A stretch of DNA of 64,000 bases from Methanofollis liminatans DSM 4140 (GTDB taxonomy: Archaea > Halobacteriota > Methanomicrobia > Methanomicrobiales > Methanofollaceae). The stretch is taken from positions 62,001-126,000 of the forward strand of contig NZ_CM001555.1 of NCBI RefSeq assembly GCF_000275865.1, read 5' to 3'. Position numbers and translations under genes: made by a program. The stretch's first letter is position 1. Every line of letters starts with the position of its first letter. Positions 31,463-39,652 of the stretch are shown here, piece after piece. A model generated the notes under the pieces. The model had not been told where the DNA came from. It searched no databases and saw nothing but the letters and a program-made list of their open reading frames with translations.

Positions 31463-33367
31463 TCAGATCCCGAGCCCATTCCTCTTTTCCTCGATATGGG
31501 CGAGGACGCCCTCCGCGGCGGCCGCCGGATCGGTTTCTAAGGCGAGCACGCCGCCGGTGATCCCCTTTAAGTCCTGCGTGAGCAGGCGGACCAGGGACGG
31601 GGCGCCGGTCACCGTCGGCACCGGGTTCACGTAGGTGTACAGCCCGTATGCCAGGGCGAAGATGGCATCGATCGTCGCCTTCTGCTCCATGTACTCGGGC
31701 GCCACGGCGGCGACCGGGAGGTCGGGGACGGCCACGCCGCCGAGCGCCTCGCCGACGGCGGCGATGAGGTCGGCAAGCCTGCCGGTGTCGGTGCAGGTGC
31801 CGAACGAGAGGACCGGCGGGACGCCGACGGCGGCGCAGACCTTCTTCAGCCCGGGCCCGGCCTTTGCGGCGGCGTCGAGGGTGCACAGCCCGGCCACCTG
31901 CATCGCCGCATTCCCGCAGCCGAGCGAGAGCACCAGGATGTCCCGTTTGATCAGCTCCTCTGCAACGGCGACCGAGTGGACGTCCTGCCCTGAGTCCCGC
32001 AGGGTCGTGCACGAGACAAGCCCGGCCACGCCCCTGATCGATCCCTCCTTTATCGCATCAAGCAGGGGGCCCAGGCTCCCCCCGAGCGCCGCCGTGATGC
32101 TCTCAGGGGAGAACCCGACCACCGCCTTCCCCACCGGCAGCCCGGCGATCGGGGTGACCCGCTCCCGGCGCTCCCTGAAGTTCGCGATGCCCATCTCCAG
32201 GAGGGCGACCGCCTGCTCCCTCGCAGATCCCGGGTCGTAGTCCATCCGGTCGGCGACGCCCTCGAAGGCGACGAGGTCTGAGACCGGGACGATCTTGAAC
32301 CCGAACCTCTCTGCATACACCGGGTCGAGCGGGAGCGAGCAGTTCATATCGGCCACGAAGACGTCGACGGCACCGGTGGCGAGCACGGCCTCCTGCATGA
32401 TCCAGTTGCCGGTGTAACCCCAGAAGACCTCGTCCATCTCCAGGCGCTGGACCATCTCCTGCCCGGTCTCGATGTTCGCGATCACCCTGATCCCCTTCGC
32501 CCCTGCTTCACGGGCCCGCTCCTGCCATTCGGGGTTCCGGGCCAGGTCCACCAGCGCGAACCCGAGGAAGGGCTCGTGGCCGTTGGGGAGGATGTTCACG
32601 TAGTCGGGGTCCAGGACGCCGAGGTCGACACGCATCCAGTGGGGCCTGGGCGTCCCGAAGAGGACGTCCTGCAGGCTTTCAAGCACCAGCTGGCTCTGGT
32701 AGGCCATCGCGATCGAAAGACGCATCGCCTTTTTCGCCAGGCTCACAAAATACCCGTCCACGTTGGTGAGAGACGACCCGGTGGCGAGCATCATCTCGCC
32801 GTAGATCCCGCCGGGAAAGATCCCGAGATTGCGCCAGACCTTCTTCCGCTCTGCCGGGGCGAGGAGATCGACGATCAGGCTCTCTTCATGGGACTTTCTG
32901 GCGAAGTCCTCCTCCAGGAATGCGCAGAGGTCCAGGGCCAGTTCGTCGGCGGGAACGGCGGTGTCGAGACCGAGGCGGGCGGCAAAATGTTTCAATTTCG
33001 CCAGATCGGCGATCCTGAAGGGCGAGGCGCCGAGGGCCGTCTCCCGCAGGGTGCGGACCGTCTGCTCGCAGTGATAGTGGTAGGTGGCCGAACCCATCAC
33101 GTTGCGCAACAGCATCATCCGCATCGCCATCCCGTCGGCCGAGATCCCGCAGACGCCGCGTTTGTCCTTCTCCGCATCGGCCCGGCAGGGGCCGTTCGAG
33201 CAGAAGTCGCACCGCACTCCCCCCATGCAGAAGCGGCAGCGCTGGTCGGGATCGGTGCCGAGGCCCTGCGCCTCGTACCGGTCCCAGACATTGGAGAGCC
33301 CCATCTCGTGGAGCTGCCTGTACACCCTCTTTACCGATTCATGGTGTGATATCCGTATATCTTCCAT
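31463..33367 (-). CDS. CooS-type carbon monoxide dehydrogenase homologue with altered C-cluster
   Basis: 634 residues from ATG 33367. B-cluster cysteines 53, 56, 61 and 73 (CDFCSNGPC...GVCG) are present. The D-cluster region is CRFC (Cys44, Cys47), with Arg where classic CooS has the second D-cluster Cys. C-cluster ligands: His in NGHEPFL, Cys in ADMNCSLP, SCTTLRDSG, SLGCGNAAM and SFGTCTDTGR are kept, as is the Lys in YMEQKA. The ICCTG motif that supplies a further C-cluster Cys reads NIETG here, with Glu300. No CooF, CooC, CooA or acetyl-CoA synthase subunit is adjacent. It may therefore be a CooS-V-like protein with another redox activity, and not a true CO dehydrogenase. Confidence 0.88.
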   Translation of the reverse strand: MEDIRISHHESVKRVYRQLHEMGLSNVWDRYEAQGLGTDPDQRCRFCMGGVRCDFCSNGPCRADAEKDKRGVCGISADGMAMRMMLLRNVMGSATYHYHCEQTVRTLRETALGASPFRIADLAKLKHFAARLGLDTAVPADELALDLCAFLEEDFARKSHEESLIVDLLAPAERKKVWRNLGIFPGGIYGEMMLATGSSLTNVDGYFVSLAKKAMRLSIAMAYQSQLVLESLQDVLFGTPRPHWMRVDLGVLDPDYVNILPNGHEPFLGFALVDLARNPEWQERAREAGAKGIRVIANIETGQEMVQRLEMDEVFWGYTGNWIMQEAVLATGAVDVFVADMNCSLPLDPVYAERFGFKIVPVSDLVAFEGVADRMDYDPGSAREQAVALLEMGIANFRERRERVTPIAGLPVGKAVVGFSPESITAALGGSLGPLLDAIKEGSIRGVAGLVSCTTLRDSGQDVHSVAVAEELIKRDILVLSLGCGNAAMQVAGLCTLDAAAKAGPGLKKVCAAVGVPPVLSFGTCTDTGRLADLIAAVGEALGGVAVPDLPVAAVAPEYMEQKATIDAIFALAYGLYTYVNPVPTVTGAPSLVRLLTQDLKGITGGVLALETDPAAAAEGVLAHIEEKRNGLGI

Positions 33368-33435
33368 GCCATTCACCCCGGAGCGGGATACCGGCGACGG
33401 CCAGACCCCTCCGGCATCAGCCTCACGGCAGGAGA

Positions 33436-33443
33436 AGATAAAT
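33436..33443 (+). promoter_or_regulatory. TATA-like element before the TrmB-type regulator
   Basis: AGATAAAT centred 28 bp before ATG 33468 in the 100-bp divergent region between the regulator and the CooS homologue; this fits a leaderless or very short-leader message. Binding of the regulator in this region is plausible but no clear palindrome stands out. Confidence 0.4.
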
Positions 33444-33467
33444 CTGTCGTCCCCACAATAGTGACAT

Positions 33468-34298
33468 ATGGACCAGATCGTCCGGGACCTTGTCGCCCTC
33501 GGCATGAAGGAGTACGAAGCAAAGGTGTACGCGGCCCTCGTCGGGATCGGGGAGGGGAACGCCCGTGAGATCCACATCGCAAGCGGCGTCCCCCGCCCCC
33601 GCGTCTACGACATCCTGGAGGGGCTTGCCGGGAGGGGTTTTGTCGAGGTGCGGCAGGGCTCCCCCCTCCGCTACCGCCCGGAAGAGCCCGGCGTCGTGAC
33701 GGCGAAACTCAGGGGGGCGCTCGAAGGAGCGGCCGACCGGGCGCTTGCCGGCCTCGACGAGTTGCGCCTTGAGGCGAGGCCGACGCCCGCCCCGATCTGG
33801 TACCTCGACGGGGAGTGGAGCATCCGCCGCCATCTCGAATCCCTCGTCCACGGCGACTACGCCGCCCTCACGGTCATCTGCATGCTCAGGTCAGGGCCCG
33901 GCGAGTACGCCGCCCTCCTGTCTGAGGCGGCCGGGCGGCATACCGTCGACGTGGTCGTCCCCGAAGGAGCGGCGCAGGCGTGCCCCGAAGGCGTCAGGGT
34001 CACGGTTGCCGGGGAGTTCTGCCCCTTTTTCCAGGAGAAGATCTACGGGAAGGTCTTTTCGCGCCCGATCGATCACGAGGGCTCGGTCTTCTCCCTCGAG
34101 TACATCTTCATGGCCGACGACGAGGAATCGCTGATCGTCTATACCGAGAACGGGAGGCGCAAAGGCGTGATCATCACCCTCCCGTTCATCACCTGCGTCC
34201 AGCACCAGCTCGCACGGAAGATGATCGCCGGCGGCCGTGATGCCGCCGCAGCCCCGGGCCAGAAGATATACACGGGAGAAGAGAGAGTTCACACGTAG
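33468..34298 (+). CDS. TrmB-family transcriptional regulator
   Basis: 276 residues. The N-terminal winged helix (LVALGMKEYEAKVYAALVGIGEGNAREIHIASGVPRPRVYDIL is the conserved TrmB head) is followed by a linker helix and a PLD-like effector domain from about residue 105. It diverges from the CooS homologue and is followed at 9 bp by a cupin gene, so it probably controls one or both. The inducer is unknown. Confidence 0.87.
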   Translation: MDQIVRDLVALGMKEYEAKVYAALVGIGEGNAREIHIASGVPRPRVYDILEGLAGRGFVEVRQGSPLRYRPEEPGVVTAKLRGALEGAADRALAGLDELRLEARPTPAPIWYLDGEWSIRRHLESLVHGDYAALTVICMLRSGPGEYAALLSEAAGRHTVDVVVPEGAAQACPEGVRVTVAGEFCPFFQEKIYGKVFSRPIDHEGSVFSLEYIFMADDEESLIVYTENGRRKGVIITLPFITCVQHQLARKMIAGGRDAAAAPGQKIYTGEERVHT

Positions 34299-34307
34299 GT
34301 GAGAGAA

Positions 34308-34646
34308 ATGGATGCCAGAACTGTCGGCGAACTGCCGAAGGAGAAAAACCCGCACGGCGTGGACGTCAGGAAACTTTACGACACGGAGAACGCCGTGATC
34401 GTCCACATCACCCTGCAGCCCGGCGAAGGGCTCAAACGGCACATAACCCCGGTGGACGTCGCCTTTTACGTCCTCGAAGGGCGGGGCGTCGTCGAGATCG
34501 GGGAGGAGCGGCAGGAGTGCGGCCCCGATACCCTCATCGAGAGCCCGGCCCGCATCCCGCACCGCTGGACAAACGAGAGCGACGCCCCCTTCAGGGTGCT
34601 CGTGATCAAGGTGCCGCGGCCGACCGAGTCGACGCGGCTGCTGTGA
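34308..34646 (+). CDS. Cupin-domain protein
   Basis: 112 residues. Motif 1 is GEGLKRHITPVDVAFYVLEGRGVVEIG, motif 2 is IESPARIPHRWTNESDAPFRVLVIK. ATG 34308 is chosen because GGTGAG lies just upstream; a GTG at 34299 would add three residues. Follows the TrmB-type gene by 9 bp and is presumably co-transcribed. A second cupin flanks the CooS homologue on its other side. Confidence 0.82.
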   Translation: MDARTVGELPKEKNPHGVDVRKLYDTENAVIVHITLQPGEGLKRHITPVDVAFYVLEGRGVVEIGEERQECGPDTLIESPARIPHRWTNESDAPFRVLVIKVPRPTESTRLL

Positions 34647-34727
34647 CCGGGTCCCACCGGCAAAATCTGCCCGGACGGCACCACGTATTTATAGGGGCGC
34701 GGTCAATCAGGCACACTGGTGAGATAG

Positions 34728-35153
34728 ATGACAGGCGATGAGATGATCAGGGCAACAGCGGAGGAGCTCCGCAACTTCATCAGCGCAAAGGCGATCATCG
34801 GCGACCCCCTCGACCTCGGGGACAAGGTGATCTTCTCGATAGCAACCTTCGGCTTCGGCTTCGGTGCCGCATCAGGGCGCGGGAAGGCAGAAGAGGGCGA
34901 GGGCGGCGGTGAGGGCGGCGGCGCAGGCGGCGGGGTCACGCCGATCGCCCTCCTGGTCGTCCACAAAGACGTCAAAGGGCCCGAAGGCGTGCAGATCTAC
35001 TCCATGACCAAAAAAGGGCAGCTCTCCGAGATCATCGAGACCATCGGGGAGACGCTGCCGTCCGTGGTGGAGCGGGTCGGCGGCAAGGTGCTCGAGATGA
35101 GGAAGGCCTGCACCGAAGAGGGGGAGAAGACGCCGGAAGAGCCCGAGAAATAA
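34728..35153 (+). CDS. GerW/YtfJ family protein
   Basis: 141 residues. MIRATAEELRNFISAKAIIGDPLDLGDKVIFSIATFGFGFGAASG followed by a Gly/Glu-rich loop (~45-65) and VTPIALLVVHKDVKGPEGVQIYSM is the GerW (YtfJ) pattern known from Bacillus spore formers but also found in archaea. No membrane helix. It starts a three-gene unit with a DUF2953 membrane protein and a small protein; the GerW-DUF2953 pair is also adjacent in Bacillus (ytfJ-ytfI). Molecular role in archaea unknown. Confidence 0.82.
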   Translation: MTGDEMIRATAEELRNFISAKAIIGDPLDLGDKVIFSIATFGFGFGAASGRGKAEEGEGGGEGGGAGGGVTPIALLVVHKDVKGPEGVQIYSMTKKGQLSEIIETIGETLPSVVERVGGKVLEMRKACTEEGEKTPEEPEK

Positions 35154-35162
35154 CCGGAGATC

Positions 35163-35825
35163 ATGGGCGGCGGCGACCTCCCGGTACTCCTTTTTTTCCT
35201 CGCACTCCTAGCCCTGCCTCTGTACGCCCTGCTCCTCGTCCCGTTCGAGATCCGTTTTTCGGGGGGGTATGAAGCCGGGGAGGTGCGGGGGTTCTGCGCC
35301 TTCTGCTGGGCGGTCGTCTCCTTGAGATTATTATGGACGGAGGGCGCTCCCTGTGCGGAGGTCGCCCTCGGCAGGAGCGTGCTCTTCTCCACGCCCCTCG
35401 GCGGTGAGGAAGAGGAAGAAGAGATCGAAGAGAAGACCGGGGAAGAGAAACCCGCCGCCGGGCCCGGGGCCAGGGAGGTGCTCGCCGCCGCCAGGGCCGT
35501 GCTCCCGGGAGCCCTCAACCTGCTGGGATATACCCTTGCACGCTGCCGGATCGCCTGCGGGCGGATCCGGTTCAGGGCCGGGCTGGACAACGCCGCCGAT
35601 ACCGGGATACTCTTCGGGATCGTCCAGGCGATAAACGGCGTCCTGGCACCGACACCCTTCCGGGTCGATATGACACCGCTCTTCGACGGCGGCGAGGCCG
35701 CCGGGCGGGCCGAAGGACGGGTGCTGATCGAGCGCCCCCTCACGATCCTGATTGCGGCGGCGCTCTTTGCGGTCTCGGCACCGGTGCGGACCGCCGTATG
35801 GCCATTGATCCGGGGTGAAGCATGA
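35163..35825 (+). CDS. DUF2953-type membrane protein
   Basis: 220 residues. N-terminal membrane helix (LLFFLALLALPLYALLLVPF), beta-rich middle, an acidic insertion (EEEEEEIEEKTGEE, ~80-95), an amphipathic C-terminal half with a membrane helix near 195-210. Starts 9 bp after the GerW-like gene. Its Bacillus counterpart YtfI is encoded next to YtfJ, supporting a joint function at the membrane. The family assignment comes from context plus the N-terminal pattern. Confidence 0.65.
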   Translation: MGGGDLPVLLFFLALLALPLYALLLVPFEIRFSGGYEAGEVRGFCAFCWAVVSLRLLWTEGAPCAEVALGRSVLFSTPLGGEEEEEEIEEKTGEEKPAAGPGAREVLAAARAVLPGALNLLGYTLARCRIACGRIRFRAGLDNAADTGILFGIVQAINGVLAPTPFRVDMTPLFDGGEAAGRAEGRVLIERPLTILIAAALFAVSAPVRTAVWPLIRGEA

Positions 35826-36085
35826 GGGAGGAGACGGTCGTCGAAGCGGGCGGGGCGCGGGTCGCGGCCGGGCGGGCGATCGTCCCGATCGTGAGGACGC
35901 AGACGATCGTCGCCGGACCGGGACTGTTTCTCACGGCCGAGCCGATCGGCCTCGTGATCGCCGGCGAGGGCTGGGCGTACCTGCTCTCCGCTGAGGGTGC
36001 GGAGATCCCGGGCGACATCGTCGCCGGGGCGGCCGTGAGGGCACGGGAGGCCCTTTCGAGCCCGTCTCCCGGCCCCCAGGAGTGA
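35822..36085 (+). CDS. Small uncharacterised protein, third gene of the GerW unit
   Basis: 87 residues. Beta-strand-rich (EETVVEAGGARVAAGRAIVPIVRTQTIVAG...GLVIAGEGWAYLLSAEG), no membrane helix or Cys. Overlaps the DUF2953 gene by 4 bp (ATGA), so translation is coupled. I do not recognise the family. Confidence 0.7.
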   Translation: MREETVVEAGGARVAAGRAIVPIVRTQTIVAGPGLFLTAEPIGLVIAGEGWAYLLSAEGAEIPGDIVAGAAVRAREALSSPSPGPQE

Positions 36086-36137
36086 GAGACGATTTTTTTC
36101 TCGTGAACTACCCCGGCACCTGTCCGGGCCTGATAGT

Positions 36138-36968
36138 TCACCGTTCTTCTTTTTTCCACCAGATATGGGCAAAGCGGGAACGGCCCCGCATGACCGGGCC
36201 CTCCTCCCCGAATTCAAGCCAGCCCTCAAGGGCGTGTGCAAGGACCTGCCGTTGCCGCTCGTCCACCGCCGAGAACCGCGGCGCATAATACGAGAGGGCG
36301 TCCTCCAGACGCGAAAAGCGCCGCTCTTCGGTGAAGGCGTGCAGCGTGATCTCAGGACGGCGCCCCATCCCCCGAAGGAGGCAAAAGACCACCCCGGCCT
36401 TCGGCACCGGCCTGTACCGGGCGCCGTGGAGGGCCGGCCAGAGGGCCATATACTGCCGCTCCCATGCCGGCGTCCCCACATGCCAGAAGATATGCACCGA
36501 TCCCGCGGCGACCCCTTCCATCTTTTCCAGGGCGGCGGCGAGATCGGGCATCGCAAGCGAGAAGGAGGAGACGACCACGTCGTACGGGGGATCGAGGTCC
36601 AGGCCGGGATCCTCCCACCGCCCCTCCACGACCCTGATATTTTCAAGCCCCGCCTCGGCCGCCCGCTCCCGGAGCACCGCCGCCATCCCCGCGGCCGGTT
36701 CGACGGCATCGACCCGCCGCACCAGCCGCGCCATCGGGAGGGTGAGAGTGCCGGGCCCAGCGCCGATATCGAGCACCGCGTGTTCCGGCCCGAGGGGGAG
36801 GGCGGCCAGAGACTGCTCCACCCGGTCGCCCTCTCCGACGCCCCGGTCATAGCGGCGGGCGGTCTCTTTCTCCTTCCAGAGTACGCCGCCGCTCACGAAG
36901 CCCGGGCTCGACCGGTGCGCCGCCAGCCGCACCCGCCACACCCTGTTCCAGTCGATCCCGGCATCCAT
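36138..36968 (-). CDS. SAM-dependent methyltransferase, class I
   Basis: 276 residues from ATG 36968. Motif I is VLDIGAGPGTLTLPMA, with acidic residue in VDAVEPAAGM, and YDVVVSSFSLAMPDL for the post-II region. The C-terminal part (residues ~160-276) is specific and probably binds the substrate. Stands alone, convergent with the GerW unit. Substrate unknown. Confidence 0.8.
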   Translation of the reverse strand: MDAGIDWNRVWRVRLAAHRSSPGFVSGGVLWKEKETARRYDRGVGEGDRVEQSLAALPLGPEHAVLDIGAGPGTLTLPMARLVRRVDAVEPAAGMAAVLRERAAEAGLENIRVVEGRWEDPGLDLDPPYDVVVSSFSLAMPDLAAALEKMEGVAAGSVHIFWHVGTPAWERQYMALWPALHGARYRPVPKAGVVFCLLRGMGRRPEITLHAFTEERRFSRLEDALSYYAPRFSAVDERQRQVLAHALEGWLEFGEEGPVMRGRSRFAHIWWKKEER

Positions 36969-37050
36969 GAGAGAACAATCGTCCCGGAGGCAGAAAAAAC
37001 CGACCGTGCCTGCCGGGGACGGGCGCAACGCTCATATGGTGCTTCGAACA

Positions 37051-37254
37051 ATGGAACCCCTGGTGAAAAAGTCCATGGACAGGACAGGTATTGGAATGGT
37101 CGTCGCAGGGCTGGTGCTTGCCGCCATCGGCATATACGGCATTATGCTCCTCCCGTCTGAAGTGGTCGCTTTCCTCGTCGGCCTCGTCGAAATCGCCGTC
37201 GTCATCGTCGGCCTCGGGCTGATCGTGATCGGGGCGGTCATGGCAAAAGACTGA
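37051..37254 (+). CDS. Small two-helix membrane protein
   Basis: 67 residues. Short basic N-terminus (MEPLVKKSMDRTG), helix 1 ~14-33, a short turn LLPSEVV, helix 2 ~40-62, ending AKD. A GGTG lies ~10 bp before ATG 37051; ATG 37036 is an alternative start. No family recognised beyond small archaeal membrane proteins. Confidence 0.6.
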   Translation: MEPLVKKSMDRTGIGMVVAGLVLAAIGIYGIMLLPSEVVAFLVGLVEIAVVIVGLGLIVIGAVMAKD

Positions 37255-37374
37255 TCGTCCGGGCGGTACGGGAGGATGAGGGCCTCTCCTGCACCACCTC
37301 TATGAAAAAATCGGTTCTTCGTCCTTAGACAGAGGGGAGCCCCCCGGCACACAGGAGCAAAGAGCAAAAAAAAG

Positions 37375-38529
37375 TTATTCGGAGTTCTGTTTTGCCTTCT
37401 TCCACGAATAGACGATGACGCCCCCGACCGCCACGACCGCGAGAAGGATCAGGGCGATCGCCCATACCGGGAACGATTCACCCTCCTCGGGGGCCACCGT
37501 GCCGCTGGACCCGATCGAGATCTGAACGGTTGAACGGTAGGCGTTCCCGTCCTCATCCTTGTATTCGATGACGAGCGGGACCGAGTCCGTATCTTCAGCC
37601 GTGAAGGTGACGTCGAAGCTCGAGAGGTCGTCGGGGTCGAGAGAAGCGACCGGATAGACCCGGTTCGGCTCGACCGGGACGGCCGGAGCGCCGACGGTGA
37701 TCACGACGGCCTTCGCCACCTCAAGGCCGGCATTGGTGACGTCCCCGCTCACCCGGTAGACGCCGCCCTCTCTCGTCACCTCGATCCCGGAGACGACGAT
37801 CTCGGCCTGTTTCTTGTCCTCAGAGAAGGTGATCGGGAGGCGAACAGAGGTGCTCCTCTGGTTGTTCCCGTTGCGGTAATCCACGTTTAAGACCAGATCG
37901 GTCTCCCTGGACGGCGTGATCTCAAAGGAGACCTCAGCCATACCGTCAGGGGCGAGGGCCCCGATAAAGACGCTCGTCGGGGTGCTCTCGATCCCATCTC
38001 CCCGGGGCACAACGGTGACGCCGTTGATCTCGCCTGAGCGCGGGTTGCTGACCTTGACCTTTATCGTCGCCTTTTTCCCCTCAGCGAAGGAGTCGGGGCG
38101 CTCCATGATCGAGATCCGCGGTTCGGTGCTCTCCACCTTCACCGTGACCGGGGACCGGAGCGATCCGGCGTCCCTGAAGTCGATCACAAACGGCGGGTAG
38201 AAGATCCCGTCCCCTGTGGACGCCTGCACCGTAAACGTGAAGGAGACCTCGTTGCCCGGGCCGATGGAGCCGAAGGTCTGGTAGGGGTTGTCCAGAATCA
38301 CGATGTTTTTCTCCGTGAACATCCTGGCGCTTCTGAGGGCGACGCTCTCGTCGGCGGTGTTTTTCACCGTCACCGTCACCGTCGCCGCATCGCCGGGCAT
38401 GAGCACGGCAGGGTCGACCGAGAACCCGGTGACCGTGACGCGTGCGGCGTTCTCCTGGGGGGTGGCGCCGGAGACGACCCCTGCAACCAGGAGGACGAAG
38501 ACCGCACAGAACAGCAGACATCTTTTCAT
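37375..38529 (-). CDS. Secreted COG1361/CARDB-type surface protein with C-terminal membrane anchor
   Basis: 384 residues. Signal peptide 1-21, two or three Ig-like domains (VDPAVLMPGDAATVTVTVKNTADE, ATIKVKVSNPRSGEINGV, and VSGDVTNAGLEVAKAVVITV), then a membrane helix at ~352-374 with a basic KKAKQ tail. Such proteins are displayed on the outer face, often next to transport systems. Starts one base after the stop of the Yip1-type gene, forming a two-gene unit with it. Confidence 0.8.
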   Translation of the reverse strand: MKRCLLFCAVFVLLVAGVVSGATPQENAARVTVTGFSVDPAVLMPGDAATVTVTVKNTADESVALRSARMFTEKNIVILDNPYQTFGSIGPGNEVSFTFTVQASTGDGIFYPPFVIDFRDAGSLRSPVTVKVESTEPRISIMERPDSFAEGKKATIKVKVSNPRSGEINGVTVVPRGDGIESTPTSVFIGALAPDGMAEVSFEITPSRETDLVLNVDYRNGNNQRSTSVRLPITFSEDKKQAEIVVSGIEVTREGGVYRVSGDVTNAGLEVAKAVVITVGAPAVPVEPNRVYPVASLDPDDLSSFDVTFTAEDTDSVPLVIEYKDEDGNAYRSTVQISIGSSGTVAPEEGESFPVWAIALILLAVVAVGGVIVYSWKKAKQNSE

Positions 38530-39177
38530 TTATATAACTCCCAGAGAAACTATCTGATAGATAATATATATCCCCACCGGCACGCCCACCGTGATCGCCG
38601 CGTTTTTCAGCGTGAGATTTCTCGCATGCTTCATGCCGAAGATCCAGATGTTCGCGCTCCAGAGGAGGAAGACGATCGTGATCCCAACGACTGCCATCAT
38701 CATCGGAGAGTGCGTGATCGTCGCCTGGAACGCCGTCACCGCCGCCGGATCGGTGAAATCGATCTGCGGGAGGGGGACCGACGAAACGAACTGCGCCGTC
38801 AGGACGAGGGAGATCGCGGAGGAGAGGATCGTCGGGACATAGCCGTAACCGGTGAACTCAAGGGTTTTTTTCAGGCTCCCGCGCCCTTTGAACACGGACG
38901 AAATCGCGTAGAAGATAATGGCGACGACCACCCAGCCGATCAGGGAGAAGATCGGCGTGGCGACCGCTCCTGCGACGGCGATGATCCCCAGGATCCCCTG
39001 CGCCTCCGCGGGGAAGGCCGGGGTGAGCATGTTCGTGATCAGGTATGCGGCGATCCCGCCGATGATCCCGGTCACCAGCACGAGGGCTGCCGGCAGCATC
39101 AGTTCAGGCGCACGATCGGCCATTTTCCGAAAGAAGGCGTCAGGATTGAGGAGGACCTCAACGATCGGATGACTCAT
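38530..39177 (-). CDS. Yip1-family integral membrane protein
   Basis: 215 residues, five membrane helices. The N-terminus PIVEVLLNPDAFFRKMADR is typical of archaeal Yip1-domain proteins; helices at about 28-50, 65-95, 110-130, 155-175 and 185-210. First gene of a unit with the surface protein immediately downstream. Function in archaea unknown. Confidence 0.75.
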   Translation of the reverse strand: MSHPIVEVLLNPDAFFRKMADRAPELMLPAALVLVTGIIGGIAAYLITNMLTPAFPAEAQGILGIIAVAGAVATPIFSLIGWVVVAIIFYAISSVFKGRGSLKKTLEFTGYGYVPTILSSAISLVLTAQFVSSVPLPQIDFTDPAAVTAFQATITHSPMMMAVVGITIVFLLWSANIWIFGMKHARNLTLKNAAITVGVPVGIYIIYQIVSLGVI

Positions 39178-39219
39178 GAAGATAACTCGCGCGGCCCGCG
39201 CATATATACCATCGGGTCG

Positions 39220-39585
39220 TCAGTCCTCGAGGGCGAGCAGCACCGCCTTTCTAAAGATGATCTCGGGCACGACATAGCCGGATCGCACCTCCTCCTCATA
39301 CGCGCACTCAGGGCGGCCGAGTTCCTCCATCCGGGACGGCCCGGTGCAGTAGCGCTGGGCCCCGGCGGCCTCGTCGATCAGGTCGGCAAGAGGGGCGCCG
39401 TTGAACCAGACGCCTGCGCCTTCATCGACCGTTTCCACCGTTACCTCCACCGAGACGCCGTTCTCCTTCAGGAGGGGGACGATCTCCCTGAGGAGATCGG
39501 GGAGCGAACGGTCGGTGTCTGAGGAGCGGTACGGGCAGGGCGATCTTCCGGTCCGGCGCCAGAGCACCGTGAACCGTTCCTTCAT
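39220..39585 (-). CDS. DUF2703-like protein
   Basis: 121 residues from ATG 39585. FTVLWRRTGRSPCPYRSSDTDRSLPDLLREIVPLLKENGVSVEVTVETVD and the later GVWFNGAPLADLIDEA resemble DUF2703, thioredoxin-like proteins found near arsenic or metal genes. Two possible redox Cys (SPCP and QRYC). The sensor gene lies 67 bp upstream on the same strand. No further clue to function. Confidence 0.6.
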   Translation of the reverse strand: MKERFTVLWRRTGRSPCPYRSSDTDRSLPDLLREIVPLLKENGVSVEVTVETVDEGAGVWFNGAPLADLIDEAAGAQRYCTGPSRMEELGRPECAYEEEVRSGYVVPEIIFRKAVLLALED

Positions 39586-39652
39586 CCCCGCACCCCGGTC
39601 GATCTCGTTCTCATGAGGAGGTGTTGTCCGGCGTCCAGATGAACCGATCCCT

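Noticed and set aside
34299-34307. GTG 34299 as cupin start
   Set aside because: It lies inside the probable GGTGAG ribosome site of ATG 34308.
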